A stretch of DNA of 64,000 nt from Apoda limacodes (Eukaryota > Arthropoda > Insecta > Lepidoptera > Limacodidae), in contig OX291547.1 in assembly GCA_946406115.1 (NCBI GenBank), forward strand, positions 9,305,001 through 9,369,000. The letters are read 5' to 3'. The notes below the pieces were generated by a model. That model was not told the origin of the DNA. It worked only from the letters and a program-made list of their open reading frames with translations, and searched no databases. Position 1 is the stretch's first letter, and every line of letters begins with the position of its first letter. Shown here piece by piece: positions 43,601 to 52,829 of this stretch. Position numbers and translations under genes: made by a program.

Positions 43601-46600
43601 AAACAATTTACAAAGTTAAAAATTAAAATAGTATTAATCAAAGTGTGACTGTAAAGGTGTCTGCCTTTGCCCAGTGTAACGATTTATTGATAAATTTTTG
43701 TTTAGGTAAAATCCTTGTTCTACTTTTGTGATAAAACATTTGTAACCTGATGATTCATGTCCAAACTCTAGGATACCAGTGCCGGCTTCACCATCCACTT
43801 CAGCGAGCAAGGTTCTGTATACCACTTCATGTTGGTAGGGAACTCCGCTAAGCATCCTACCTCCGTCAGTGTTAATCTTCAAGTTAATCTTGAATTTCCG
43901 ATCCTTGGCTATTGTAAAAAAGTTTGAACAGCGGTATTATGTACAGGTAAAAATACGCAAGTAGAAAGTATTGAGAATAAAACAATAATAAATCTTGAAA
44001 CTGATAAAAGTCACGTGCCATAGTTTACCTTACATGCCTACGGATAGATATGGCTAAAATATAACCTGACCCAGTGAAATTCCTCGTAAGTTCCGTATTA
44101 CACGTATGTTACTTTGAGTTGATTGAATTGGGGATTGTTTGTTGATGTTAAATTGTCGCTCCGTTACTTAGTAGAAGTGCTTTATTAACAAAATTTACGG
44201 CTTTCCGATGTTTTTTTTTCGATTCCGGTTCGATTTCTGCACAAGATAAACATTTATGTGATAAACATTTGTTTGTTTTGAGAGACAAAAAGATAACATG
44301 GAGCGGCTATAAGCGGTTCTCGCGTAAAAAGGACATAAACGGACAGACAGACAGACAGAAAGACGCTGAGTCTTATGATATGTATGTATTTTAACAAGAC
44401 TCTTTGTAAGGAAGCTTATTCACACCGTTGACTCAGTTTTCACTGTCAAGCTGTTAAGGCTTATTTACGCTTTGTTAAGTTAAAACTGGACGTGGCAAGT
44501 GCAAGTTATAAGCCAAATCAACGTATGTCGGCAACGCGCGAGTGATACCCCTGGTGTTGCAAGCGTCCATAAGACACGGTGACCGCTTGCTTGTTTGCGA
44601 CCTCAGTGGTATAAAAAAAAAAAAAAAATTTCATATACGTTCAGACACGCTGATGAGTGCAGTATCTACTAAACAAAATGTATATTAGTTATAATACTAA
44701 ACTTCGTGTCCATTAAATCAAAGTATGTACTTAGAGCGCAACCCAGCAGTTTATACTTTGGTTTACTTAACACATACAAGTAACACTTGCACATACATAA
44801 CATCTGCAGTCGCTGCTAAACGAAGTTAAGCCTTTAGTATTAATCATTTGTAAGCCGCATTTGTCATTCCTAACCAAGTATATAATACCTAATAAAAAGC
44901 AATTCTTGTGTATAAGTATGTATATAATCTGAATCGCGGAAACGGCTCAAACGATTTTCATGAAATTTTAAATTTTAAGTTAAATCAATCTAGCTAGGTT
45001 TAAATTTTAGAAAACGTCGTTTGATAACGCGTATTCAGGCAATGATAAACTGAAAAATATGACTCTTCCTGACATCTATTGGTGAGTAGTAGAAGGAGTT
45101 CGGGACCACAATAAATCAAATCGTGCTAAGCCCGTTTTTAACCAACTTCAAAAAAGAAGGAGGGTCACAATTCGTCGGAATCTTTTTTTATGTATATTTC
45201 ACGATTACTCAAAGACGCCTGGACTTATTCGAGAAATTCTTTTTTTCTTTAAAAGGGTATACTTCCCAGGTTCCCAGCAATTCGTCACTCAAAAGTAAAA
45301 ATTAAAAAATCTTTTACAAAAAAAAAACAAACAACAAACAAACAAACAACAAAAATAATCGGGAAAGTGTTATGAAAACATATTTACAAAGCTACAAAGA
45401 GTTATGAATACATATTTCATACAATTGTCGAAGACGGACAATATTTTTGACAAATTTGGTGTGGTAAACACGAATATTCAATTTAAATTTTAAATCATAT
45501 ACTTAAAATTTATTTTTCTACTCACTTCCCACATTAAATGTTAAATCCTTTGGTGTGTTCTGTTCGCTTGCACAAAACAAAGACAAGTCCAAATCAGTTG
45601 ATGTCAGAGTTGCAACTTTGCAATCGGGAGTTCTAACACTTCCAGAGATGCAGCTGTAACATTAATTTACAAACATTTAGTAAGTAAACATTAGTTACTC
45701 AATCCATCAATACTAATTTTATATTATAAATGGCATCTCTTGATGCAATCAAATCTTAAAACCAATATGACTTCAAAACGAAAATTATAAATTTAAAATT
45801 CAAGATTATTTTAAAAAAAAATCACGTGAGGAGCATGACAAAAAACCTATTTGTGGTACATATCACAAGATACCTTTTTCTATTTCATATTGATGCTTTG
45901 TTTACAACATATTATTTCTTAACTAAAATTTACCTTTCACATACGAGTAGATACTTAATCTATTATTCTAATTTTTCCACTTTACGACTAATTAGCAAAA
46001 GCACTTACTGCTTTAAGCTATTCATAAATAAGAGCGCCCGCAATTGTACCGCAGTACCATTTGTTGCTGTTACGGTTATGGTAACGGACTGCTTTAAGTC
46101 TTTCCACCCTTGCCCAGCCCAGCTCCTCTCCCTCACTCCTCGAGTTCGCAGGTACTCGTTTCTGTCCAGGGTCCCTTCATCATCATACGACTGGAATAGT
46201 CCCTGTACTGTACCCCACTGCATCCAGTTCCCATCTTCATACTTGCCTCTAAAATATATTAAAAATGACACTGTTGGTATATTTTATTTAAAAAGTTCTA
46301 AATATTGTATCTGATCTCGTCTCTCTAAAGTTACAAACTATCGACAACATTGCCGATGATCTAAATCTTACAATAAATAAGACCAGTGACCGTTGCTTCT
46401 TCGCTCGGCCTCCAGAGCCTGCACTGACAACTCCTCACTCCAATCCTGCGGGTGGCGCACCACAGGCGTGGCTGAAGCCCATCTGAAAATAATCACGCCA
46501 GTAAGCATAATATTCAATTGCCAATCTCAGGAGAAATCCTTTGAAAAAGTAAAATAAATACGATTAAATACCAGCTCTTGTCTTATTTTATTTTTTAACC

Positions 46601-49600
46601 GATACTGTCCATTACTTTAAAAGCTAATTACTTAGATAATTATATTTATAATCAACAAGAACAAATTAAGAGAATATGCGCTTTTAAGGTACCAGTACAC
46701 GTATATTTGCCGTTTGCGACCAACGCTCACCGGCGATCCGTCGAGTGTGGGTTTTTGGTGCACGAGTCAAAGGGTTATTTACCGCAAGCCACACAACAGC
46801 GATCACACTCACGTTGGCCGAGCGTTCAGTACGCTGGCCGCCGCCGCCGCCGACGATAGCATTATTAGTAACATGACGAAATTTTTAATAAGTTATTTTT
46901 ACGAACATACGTCATGGAGTATTTAAGGCGAGGAAATATTTCGATTTATTGATTTTAATCACAGTCAGCCCATTATATGGAACCCAAAACATAAGATCGT
47001 AAAAATAAGAGGCATGTTATCATACTAATATTATAAATGCGAAAGTTTGTGAGTGTGTGTGTTTGTAACTCCTTCTTGCTCAAACGGCTTGACCAATTAT
47101 GATGAAAATTGGTATGAAGGTAGCTAACATCCTGGATTAACACATAGGCTGGGGCGGAAATAACTATAACCGAGCTTAAAGGAAATATAGCTTGCTATAG
47201 CAAACTTTCTTAGTATATTTAAGAAGTTAATTAAGGAGTTGCACGTCGATAACCAAATTTAGGGCGGGTCGAGCCACTAGCAAAATTCATTGATTACCAG
47301 CTATCCTATATATTATATTAATAATATATTATAAATGTAAAAGTTTGGATTTTTGGTTGTTTGTTACTCAATCACTGGACGGATCGGGAACCGCTGTACA
47401 GGTTTAGATGAAATTTAGTATGAAGATACTTTGAGCCCCGGGGCTTTTTCATCCCAGAAAATTCAAAATTTACCGTGGGAGTACCTAACTATAAACGAAT
47501 TCCACGAATCAACCATAACTTGCTATAACAAACTTCTTTAGTATAATCCAGCCGTAAGGTAAAAAGTAAAAATTAAAAGCGCTGTAAATTGAAGCAGCCA
47601 CGATTGCCTCCACGTCTATCTTCACGGCCAACGAAACGCAAAATGAAATACGCCAACATGTGAACACCGTCACCAAATTTTGCCGATTCTGCTGCTGGCG
47701 CTATTACCGTCACCGAGCCGTAGCCATTGCCTGCGCTGTGCCATCCAGTATGTAAGCGCCTAACACGATTCGCGGCGGCACCTCGCAGGGTACTTATTTT
47801 TGAAGTGAAAACTTCTTTAGCGGCGTCGTGCACTTTTTTTGGTATGGGTAAAAAATTTCAACCTCGCGTCAGGTCACATGTCCTGATCGAAAATTCATAA
47901 AAAAATCGCAAGAAGGAACTCGTGTCAGATTTATTTACATTAGTTTTTGTGATGGGTAAAAAATGATAAACTCGCGTCAGACTTATCGTCAGACGGAAAC
48001 CATAATTCCACGCCTATTATAATTTTAAAGTGAAAACGTCTTTAGCAGCGTTGTGCACTTTTTTTGTGATGGGTAAAAAATGTTAAACTCTATAAGACGA
48101 AAAAAAAGTCAGAGGAAATTGGGTTGATGATGGTGCGGATTACACATGTTAAAATGTTTTATCCAGGTTGTATGTTTTTGAAGTGAAAATTCAAAAAAGG
48201 ACAATTCATAGAAAATTCGTAAGACGGAACTCGCATCACATTTATTTACATTAGGTTAGTTTTTTATTTTTAGTATATGGCGATTATGAGTAGTAGAGGG
48301 AGATTGAATATGGGATTTTAATTCTACAACGGATTGAGATGTCAAATATACTACGTCAAAAAAGTAAATAAACTAACTATTATTTATAATAATGATGAAA
48401 GTGCAGATTACACATGTTAAAATGTGATACGATACGAGGTGAGATACAATAATTGTATAGCATAGCTTACGTTACACTGGATAGAAGGTATATATATGTG
48501 TTGACGTGGCAATAGGTGATTTTATATGAGTATAATGTTAAATATTATGTTAAGTTGTGACAAAGAAAATAGTCAAAAGTAAAAGGAGTTAGAGACGTGT
48601 GATGGGAAAGAGCCAGTTCCATAGTAGTAGTGGCGTAGTAATATATACTACGTTTAATATAGCTTATTACATTATTGAGAAATATAAGTAGGATATTGCT
48701 CAAAAACATACAATGGGTCAAGACATGTCTTCTGACATATTTAAGTGTCAAGCGCGAATTGTGTGTTAGGGCTCTGTACAATTAAATATACGTATGAGTT
48801 GTCTTGTAACATATTTTTTTTCTTTTTATAAATAACCCCCCAAAGTAAGCAAAGCTTGTGTTATGGATACCAGACAGCGGATACAGATACATATATATTA
48901 CTTTTTTTTGTAAATAGATACATATTATACATAAATACACCCAGACTTAAGACAAACACAAATGTTTTTTTTTATCACATTAATGTTCGTCCAATGCGGG
49001 AATCGAATCCACACCCTCTGCACAGCAGTTGGCCGTTGCAATCCATTTTTAAGGGTTCCGTAGCCAAATGGTAAAAAACGGAACCCTTATAGATTCGTCA
49101 TGTCTGTCTGTCCGTCCGTATGACAAAGCCACTTTTTTTCGAAACTATAAGAACTATACTGTTGAAACTTGGTAAGTAGATGTATTCTGTGAACCGCATT
49201 AAAGATTTTTACACAAAAATATAAATAAAACAATAAATTTTGCGGGTTACCCATACTTAGAACTGAAACTTAAATATATTTTTTTTTAACCCATACGTGT
49301 AATGTATCTATGGATAGGTCTTCAAAAATTATATTGAGATTTCTAATATCATTGTTTTCTAAACTTAATAGTTTGCGCGAGAGACACTTCCAAAGTGGTA
49401 AAATGTGTATTACAGAGCAAGTACTGTAAACACTTCTACAAAGGTCGATAATTTCATTGCGTACATGAATTAAGTATTTAAGATTAGATAAAGCGGTTTA
49501 TATAGGTAGTTTGCCACAATACACAACAAACTTTCCATTGGTCGTACTGACTTGCTTAATCAACAAAGCTATCTTTAATTGTCATAATTTTTGTACCTAT

Positions 49601-52319
49601 AGATTATCCACCTACGTATTAGGTAATTGATAACTAGTTATAACTGACATATAATAATAAATGTGACCTTGGAATGATAACAGTTAATGGGTGGGCAACG
49701 TTGGCATGATTCGTTAAGTATTCTCGTTACTTATACTGCAGTGTTTGAAGACAGAGGTATTTGACAAGTACGTCCTACCTATTATGACCTGCACTGCTGA
49801 AACATGGACACTTACAGTGAAACTAGGCCACAACCTCAAAGTTCCTTAGCGTGCGATGGAATAGCTCTTTCCATACTTAGGATTTCTCTGAGAGATCGAA
49901 ACATAAAAGAGGACATCCGGAAGAGAACTAAAGTTATCCACATAACTTGTCTTGTCACATAGTCTGTTCAGATGCTGACAGCCGATGAGCAGGTGTGTAG
50001 TGTAAACTGCGTATCAGAGAGCAAAGCGTGTAACGCTCTTTAGTTTGGTGGACCGATGACCTTAAGACGACAGTGAGAAGTGGCGTGCCATAGAAGAGTC
50101 ATGGCCATGTTATTGACATCCTTAACATACCAACCAACCATACATCCAACACAACAATTAATAAATAAATTAAAAATCTTACAACAGATTAAATCTGACA
50201 TGCTGGGTGGCGTTGTCACTGTTTCTAGTGAGAAGACCGTTGTACAAAATCCTTAACTGAAGCTCAGGTTCTAAAACCTGAATTTTCAAACCTCCAGCAC
50301 TCCAACCATCTTTTGTATCTACCCAAGCGCCTATTACAGTATCTGGGTGTTCTGCAATGTAATATTGAAAGGTTAAAAACAATTCGTCACAATTTTTCAG
50401 ACCACTTCAAGTCACACTTACCGAGGGAATGCCGTAGCATGCCTCGTGATGGTAGAAAGAAGACATTGCTACATTACATTTTATTGATATTGACACAAAT
50501 TGAGAATACTGGCATGCCACCGGACGCTTTAGCCTTTCTGACGAATGATGATCAACGAAATATGAGCACTTAATGTATTATAAGCTTAATAAAATCCATT
50601 GTCATGCCATACCGTTAGTGAAAGTCGTCTTTTAATTACTCTTTACTATCCTAAATGTCCAAAAGTTACTTATTATAATAAAACGTACTTGTTTGTTTGT
50701 ATATAGTTCCATCAGCCAGTTTAATATGAATAATGATCTCGGCAAGTGGTTCTTTGCCAACCAACTTGCGGATGCCCAGAAACACTGTGCTGGTGTCAGG
50801 AGCGGAGGAGCGGATCGTGATGCAGTCCCAACCGTCACTAAGATCGTCGCGAGGTAGTTCACCAACATGAGGCATAGAGCTCGTCCGTGACTTCCACTGC
50901 TTCACTGTTCGCTTTGCGCAAGCGTGCTTTAGGGGACGCGTAGATCCTGTAAACGATAATATTCTTACTTACCTTTGCGGATCAGGCTCAATTGGGAGTG
51001 ATGATGCATATATAAGTAATTATATATACAGTGTATATAAGTATTTGTATTTTTGAAGTTGTGTGGTAAGGAACCGAACCCAATTTTGAAAAGGGTTCTG
51101 ATTGAAGACGCTGTGGTGGCACAAAAAAATATACCATACCATAAGTAATCAAACATGCCGGCGTAATCGTCAGAAAAGTTAGAACAAGAATAGGTTATGA
51201 TTTTTAGGATTTTGTAGCCAAATGGCAAAAAACTAACCTATATAAAGGTTGTGTCATGTCCCTCCGTCAGTTCGTATGTCACAGCTTTTTAATTTTGCCG
51301 TCTATGGGTAGATTCTAATGAAATTTACAGAAATGTGCCTTTTGTGAACCCTCAAGAGATATGTTATGAAAAGTTAGAAAAAAATATTATGGGTAGCTCC
51401 TACTTACATTCTTCGAGGGATGAAAATTTATTTTTCGTGCATTCCATCTTGTGTGGTATCATGTAATGGGTATCATTGGACAGGGCTTTGAAATTTCATT
51501 TAAGGTTCTTATAAACTTTTTCTCCAAGTTTTATATTAACCGAGTAATTAACTGTCAAAGTTATTTTTTTATTTTTATTTTTAAATAAACTTAAAGGAAA
51601 AAAAATATATTGAGTCTAGTTTGACCCATTTTTAGGATAAAGGCAAAAGATATGACCCGTTTTTTTATAATCTCCGTACCGCCCGTGTAACACAATGTTT
51701 TTCATTACATTTGCGCGTAAATAAATAAAAATATAAGGTGAGTGAATAACTAAACTCACCAAAACACAAATAATTGAAATGGTAATAGAAGTAGAAAAAA
51801 AAACGCATTTGCCATATCTAGAAAAATTTATGAATCAAAACGTTTTGTTTGAAGTTAAAACTTGTACGTACCTAATCGCTCGCTTGTAGTTTGCGCTTAG
51901 TTCGTGTTTAGAACAACGATACAGCTCCAATATATACTTGATAGAATACGCGCGTCATTATCGCCCACGGGTTTTAAGAAAGGGGGGCTATTCTTCGAGA
52001 AAATAAAATTTACAAAGAAAGAGCCCGTGGGAGTAGTTAAGGTCCCAGCACCCGCTTTACTTGCACACAGACACTGTTTACGAGTAAGTATGATATAAAA
52101 TAATGTAATAATTCAAAATATCTTCAGTCGTATATAAACAAACTGACGATCCCCTTACAGGAGAAATATATCAAACTATTACATTATTTTATACTATTTC
52201 TGTATTATTTTTAAATATAATCTATTTTAAAAATCTGTTTTAACTGAGTTCCAAACCAAAACCAAAAACAAAGAGGTAATACAACACATACCTGCTTGTT
52301 TAGGATTTTCTTTTGTCAT
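28275..52319 (-). CDS. PEP-synthase-like / rifampicin-phosphotransferase-like ATP-dependent phosphotransferase, 23 exons
   Basis: Exons in coding order: 52319-52292, 50946-50689, 50351-50183, 46482-46372, 46248-46009, 45653-45526, 43908-43747, 42144-41966, 41635-41487, 41408-41272, 40585-40444, 39845-39698, 38019-37753, 35057-34926, 34838-34692, 33653-33486, 31875-31656, 31489-31248, 30600-30440, 29570-29343, 29257-29065, 28639-28522, 28441-28275. Every junction keeps phase; the total is 1297 residues. Layout: N-terminal region 1-365; ATP-grasp from VGGKGASL (about 408-415) through KVPPGF, RFAVRSS (514-520), AGVMFTRHP (591-599), DIEWAI (699-704) and QARPIT (713-718); helical middle; phosphohistidine domain with TELGGIVSHG (His1242). 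In this family ATP is split to AMP and Pi via a phosphohistidine. The protein ends 55 residues after the His, so the PEP-binding barrel of true PEP synthase is absent, as in rifampicin phosphotransferase. The real substrate in insects is unknown to me. The start codon is provisional. Confidence 0.9.
29640..30125 (+). pseudogene. LINE 3' end (ORF2 C-terminus and UTR)
   Basis: Reads QAAILWNSLPHTLRDSSSTE then FKKRFKEHYLRNT and stop. A UTR follows with GAAATCTCTGGCAGAGATAC and the end GTACAATAAAGGATTAAATA. It sits in an intron of the phosphotransferase gene, antisense to it. Confidence 0.7.
30703..31120 (+). repeat. Two head-to-tail copies of a short interspersed repeat
   Basis: Copies start at about 30703 and 30940 with TATATATAAAAATTTCGT, then CACGTTGTTCGTCCGCGATG and AGCTCCTAAACTAATGAA. 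The ends carry GGACGGCAGCGGAACAACG and GTGAGGGCAGCCGCGGGTA. Confidence 0.65.
31999..32458 (+). pseudogene. RTE-type LINE, truncated 3' end
   Basis: With two frame repairs it reads as the RTE C-terminus: MPDMTKVFNQCVLPVMTYGT, RAMERAMLGVSLRDRIRN, KLKWQWAGHIARRTDGRWS. It ends with CCAACAGTGGACGTCAATGG, then GCTGATATATGATGA. 5'-truncated and antisense to the host gene. Confidence 0.8.
32459..33485. other. Intron sequence, nothing recognised
   Basis: No motif, repeat pair or coding exon seen. Several short G/C patches (GCCGCCGGCCGAATTATT, TGGGGCCCGGATATGGCCC) stand out from the AT-rich background. It may be an insertion of unknown type. Confidence 0.3.
33918..34245 (-). repeat. Copy of the 360-bp GAAGTGAAAAC repeat
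   Basis: Reverse orientation relative to the copies at 0.5-1.3 kb. It begins TGAAGTGAAAACTTCTTTAG and ends CTCCCGGAGTGCAACACGTTG-like. It lies in the intron between two exons of the phosphotransferase gene. Confidence 0.75.
35060..36100. other. AT-rich intron sequence, nothing recognised
   Basis: Rich in A- and T-runs and short direct repeats (AAAACTAAATTTTTCAT, AAATGAAAAATAAAAAACTA). No reading frame or splice sites that fit. TGCGTGCTGCATAGCAGC near 35758 is a short partial palindrome. Confidence 0.3.
36180..37660 (-). repeat. Composite lepidopteran repeat with poly-C tracts
   Basis: Begins GCGCGAGTCCGACTCGCACT and ends GCACTTGGCCGGTTTTTTAT, the two known ends of the 'CCGGCCAAGTGCGAGTC' family. 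Inside are AGGGTTCCGTAGTCAACAAG with CCGTCCATCCGTCCGTCCG (36328-36410), a poly-C run of about 20 (36615-36635), a second poly-C run (37538-37547), and duplicated flanks (AGTATTTGGAAAT / TGTATTTGGCAAT). It probably represents several nested copies. Confidence 0.6.
38535..38960 (+). pseudogene. Tc1/mariner transposase 3' fragment
   Basis: Reads KYVEEVLEPHVILFAPFIGDN, then directly YVARVVTEYLNAVGIYS, PDLNPIEHVWALK and, after a frameshift, a degenerate tail. The eight or so residues holding the second catalytic Asp (usually 'HDNARPH') are deleted between GDN and VARV. Confidence 0.75.
39915..40240 (+). pseudogene. LINE 3' end, family Z copy 1
   Basis: Decayed copy of the sequence at 42.95 kb: TGCCTACGGCTACTTTCTAC, CAGGGAAGTCATCCTCACAC, GTGGAATGAGCTCATTGGC, GTTGCAAGCGTCCATAGGC and TTGGTGGTATAAAT. 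Confidence 0.7.
40823..41112 (+). pseudogene. LINE 3' end, family Z copy 2
   Basis: CCAAAATGGTCGCGTACAGT, GGTTGTGGAATGAGCTCCC, GGTTGGCAACTCGCTAGTG, AACAAGCGTCCATAGGCCA and TTAGTGGTATATAAAAAA. Same strand as the other three copies. Confidence 0.7.
42200..42465 (+). mobile_element. tRNA-derived SINE, copy 3 (most complete)
   Basis: Head CCTCGCAGCCTAGTTGGTAG (A box), B box GTGTGGGTTCGATTCCCGCG, then GTGATAAACATTTGTGTTTG, CTTGAGTCTTGGTATATTTA, TTTATCCGTTGTCCGGTACC, CACAAGCTCTGCCTACTTTG and GTGTGTAATGTCCAAAAATA. About 265 bp, between two exons of the phosphotransferase gene. Confidence 0.8.
42945..43352 (+). pseudogene. LINE 3' end, family Z copy 3 (best preserved, poly-A tail)
   Basis: Open frame 42971-43288 ends the ORF2 of a CR1/jockey-like LINE: FYRLYNGLCSEEFFEMMPTA, RFQRNYLPRTLRLWNELPAK, GFFKKEVIRFLKGRQRASN and GVASVHRLR then stop. 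The 3' UTR CAGGCGGACCGTTGGCTTG and GCCACCTTAGTGGTATAA is followed by a run of about 14 A. 5'-truncated, no RT domain. Confidence 0.8.
44222..44285 (+). mobile_element. SINE fragment, copy 4
   Basis: CCGGTTCGATTTCTGCACAAG, ATAAACATTTATGTGATAAA and CATTTGTTTGTTTTGAGAG: only the B box and the next 40 bases of the SINE at 42.2 kb. Confidence 0.55.
44526..44628 (+). pseudogene. LINE 3' end, family Z copy 4 (short)
   Basis: GTCGGCAACGCGCGAGTGAT, GGTGTTGCAAGCGTCCATAA, GTTTGCGACCTCAGTGGTAT then poly-A of about 15. Only 100 bp. Confidence 0.7.
44890..45360 (+). repeat. Two adjoining insect repeats
   Basis: 44895-45085 matches the repeat at 19.6-19.8 kb (CTGAATCGCGGAAACGGCTC ... CTCTTCCTGACATCTATTGG). 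45130-45300 is a common lepidopteran sequence (AACCAACTTCAAAAAAGAAG, GGAGGGTCACAATTCGTCGG, ACTTCCCAGGTTCCCAGC). A CAAA-rich run closes it. Confidence 0.6.
46680..47560. repeat. Intron repeats, including a GC-rich patch
   Basis: 46690-46870 is GC-rich (CCGCCGCCGCCGCCGACGAT) and unidentified. 47025-47285 is a short interspersed repeat (GCGAAAGTTTGTGAGTGTGT, GCTTGACCAATTATGATGAA, ACATAGGCTGGGGCGGAAAT, GGGCGGGTCGAGCCACTAGC). 47330-47560 is another (GTTACTCAATCACTGGACGG, ATGAAATTTAGTATGAAG). Confidence 0.55.
47798..48400 (-). repeat. Rearranged, partly tandem copies of the 360-bp repeat
   Basis: The start sequence (GAAGTGAAAAC and variants) appears three times, near 47800, 48030 and 48180. Each is followed by different lengths of the repeat body, and the last runs to the GATGTCAAATATACTACGTC region. 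It looks like repeated insertion or unequal exchange within one family. Confidence 0.7.
48836..49040 (-). mobile_element. tRNA-derived SINE, copy 5
   Basis: Reverse orientation: CAAAGCTTGTGTTATGGATA, CCAGACAGCGGATACAGATA, GCGGGAATCGAATCCACACC and CTCTGCACAGCAGTTGGCC. It runs straight into a GGGTTCCGTA repeat. Confidence 0.7.
49045..49135 (-). repeat. GGGTTCCGTA repeat fragment
   Basis: AAGGGTTCCGTAGCCAAATG, AAACGGAACCCTTATAGATT and TGTCTGTCTGTCCGTCCGTA. Confidence 0.65.
49735..50140 (+). pseudogene. RTE-type LINE 3' end, strongly decayed
   Basis: KVFDKYVLPTMTCTAETWTL-like reading, then a degraded SLRDR...KEDIRKRTKV block and further RTE-like sequence to ATGGCCATGTTATTGACATC. Same family as 32.0-32.5 kb but more diverged. 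Confidence 0.6.
51205..51300 (-). repeat. GGGTTCCGTA repeat fragment, decayed
   Basis: AGGATTTTGTAGCCAAATGG, CAAAAAACTAACCTATATAA and ATGTCCCTCCGTCAGTTCG keep the order of the family. Confidence 0.45.
51300..52226. other. Intron 1 of the phosphotransferase gene, nothing recognised
   Basis: AT-rich, with no fitting exon. A GC-richer patch at 51930-52080 (TTATCGCCCACGGGTTTTAA, GGTCCCAGCACCCGCTTTAC) is unexplained. Confidence 0.3.
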
Positions 52320-52829
52320 AGTTGTAGGTAAAAAGACAAGCACCTTTGTCTTCGAAGCAGTAGGTAATAAATGAACAACAATCACAAGAAAAGTATCAAA
52401 TAAGCATATCACATATCTTGCTATAACATTTTCGTTTCAATCAAACTGTTAAGAATCTGTTGATTACATCGATTTAATTTATGACTTATAATAATACAAA
52501 TACATCATATTCACACAGCAATTTTTATGTTATCTTTTTAAGCCGTGCGTGCTGTTAAGAATACAAACAACACAACACGACGTAGGTATTATTATATTTT
52601 GACGAGACCCAATGGTCCAATTACAAATGATGGTAAATTGGGTGATGGCATACCCAAATGAGTTAAGTTTGTAAGGATTTGATTATTTTTTTTACAGTCC
52701 TGAGAACTTTTATAGCGTGAAAAAAAATATATGGTATAGTATAATTTTCTAATTAAAACAGTTAGAAAAAATAAATTCTGACACTTGAAAAATAAAACTA
52801 AGAGTAAAAACTAATTAGAATCAGAAGGC

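Larger units (their letters stand above)
43747..52319 (-). other. N-terminal region of the phosphotransferase (about residues 1-365)
   Basis: Seven exons upstream of the ATP-grasp domain. They read as beta-rich sequence with recurring Trp/Gly motifs: SDGWDCITIRSS, AEIIIHIKLADG, DGWSAGGLKIQVLEPELQLR, GNWMQWGTVQG and GRMLSGVPYQHEVVY. Bacterial rifampicin phosphotransferases begin at the ATP-grasp domain, so this is an added region. A lipocalin- or AttH-like beta sandwich is a guess. The reading frame runs on past the last splice site to a stop at 43634, but a donor (TCATCAG/GTTACA) in the right phase joins it to the GGKGAS exon. Confidence 0.75.

Noticed and set aside
43634..43746. Reading frame past the exon at 43908-43747 to a stop, suggesting a separate gene ending there
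   Set aside because: A donor at 43746 in the right phase joins ESS to the exon with ENSKPRVHLAPAP, and the total then fits one 1297-residue protein.
46372..46392. Earlier donor (CACTG/GTCTTA) for the exon 46482-46372
   Set aside because: It would create a TGA at the next junction. The donor TT/GTAAGA 12 bases on keeps the frame and is closer to consensus.
46714..46926. GC-rich 70-codon frame
   Set aside because: No known motif, opposite to the host gene, within repeat-rich intron DNA.
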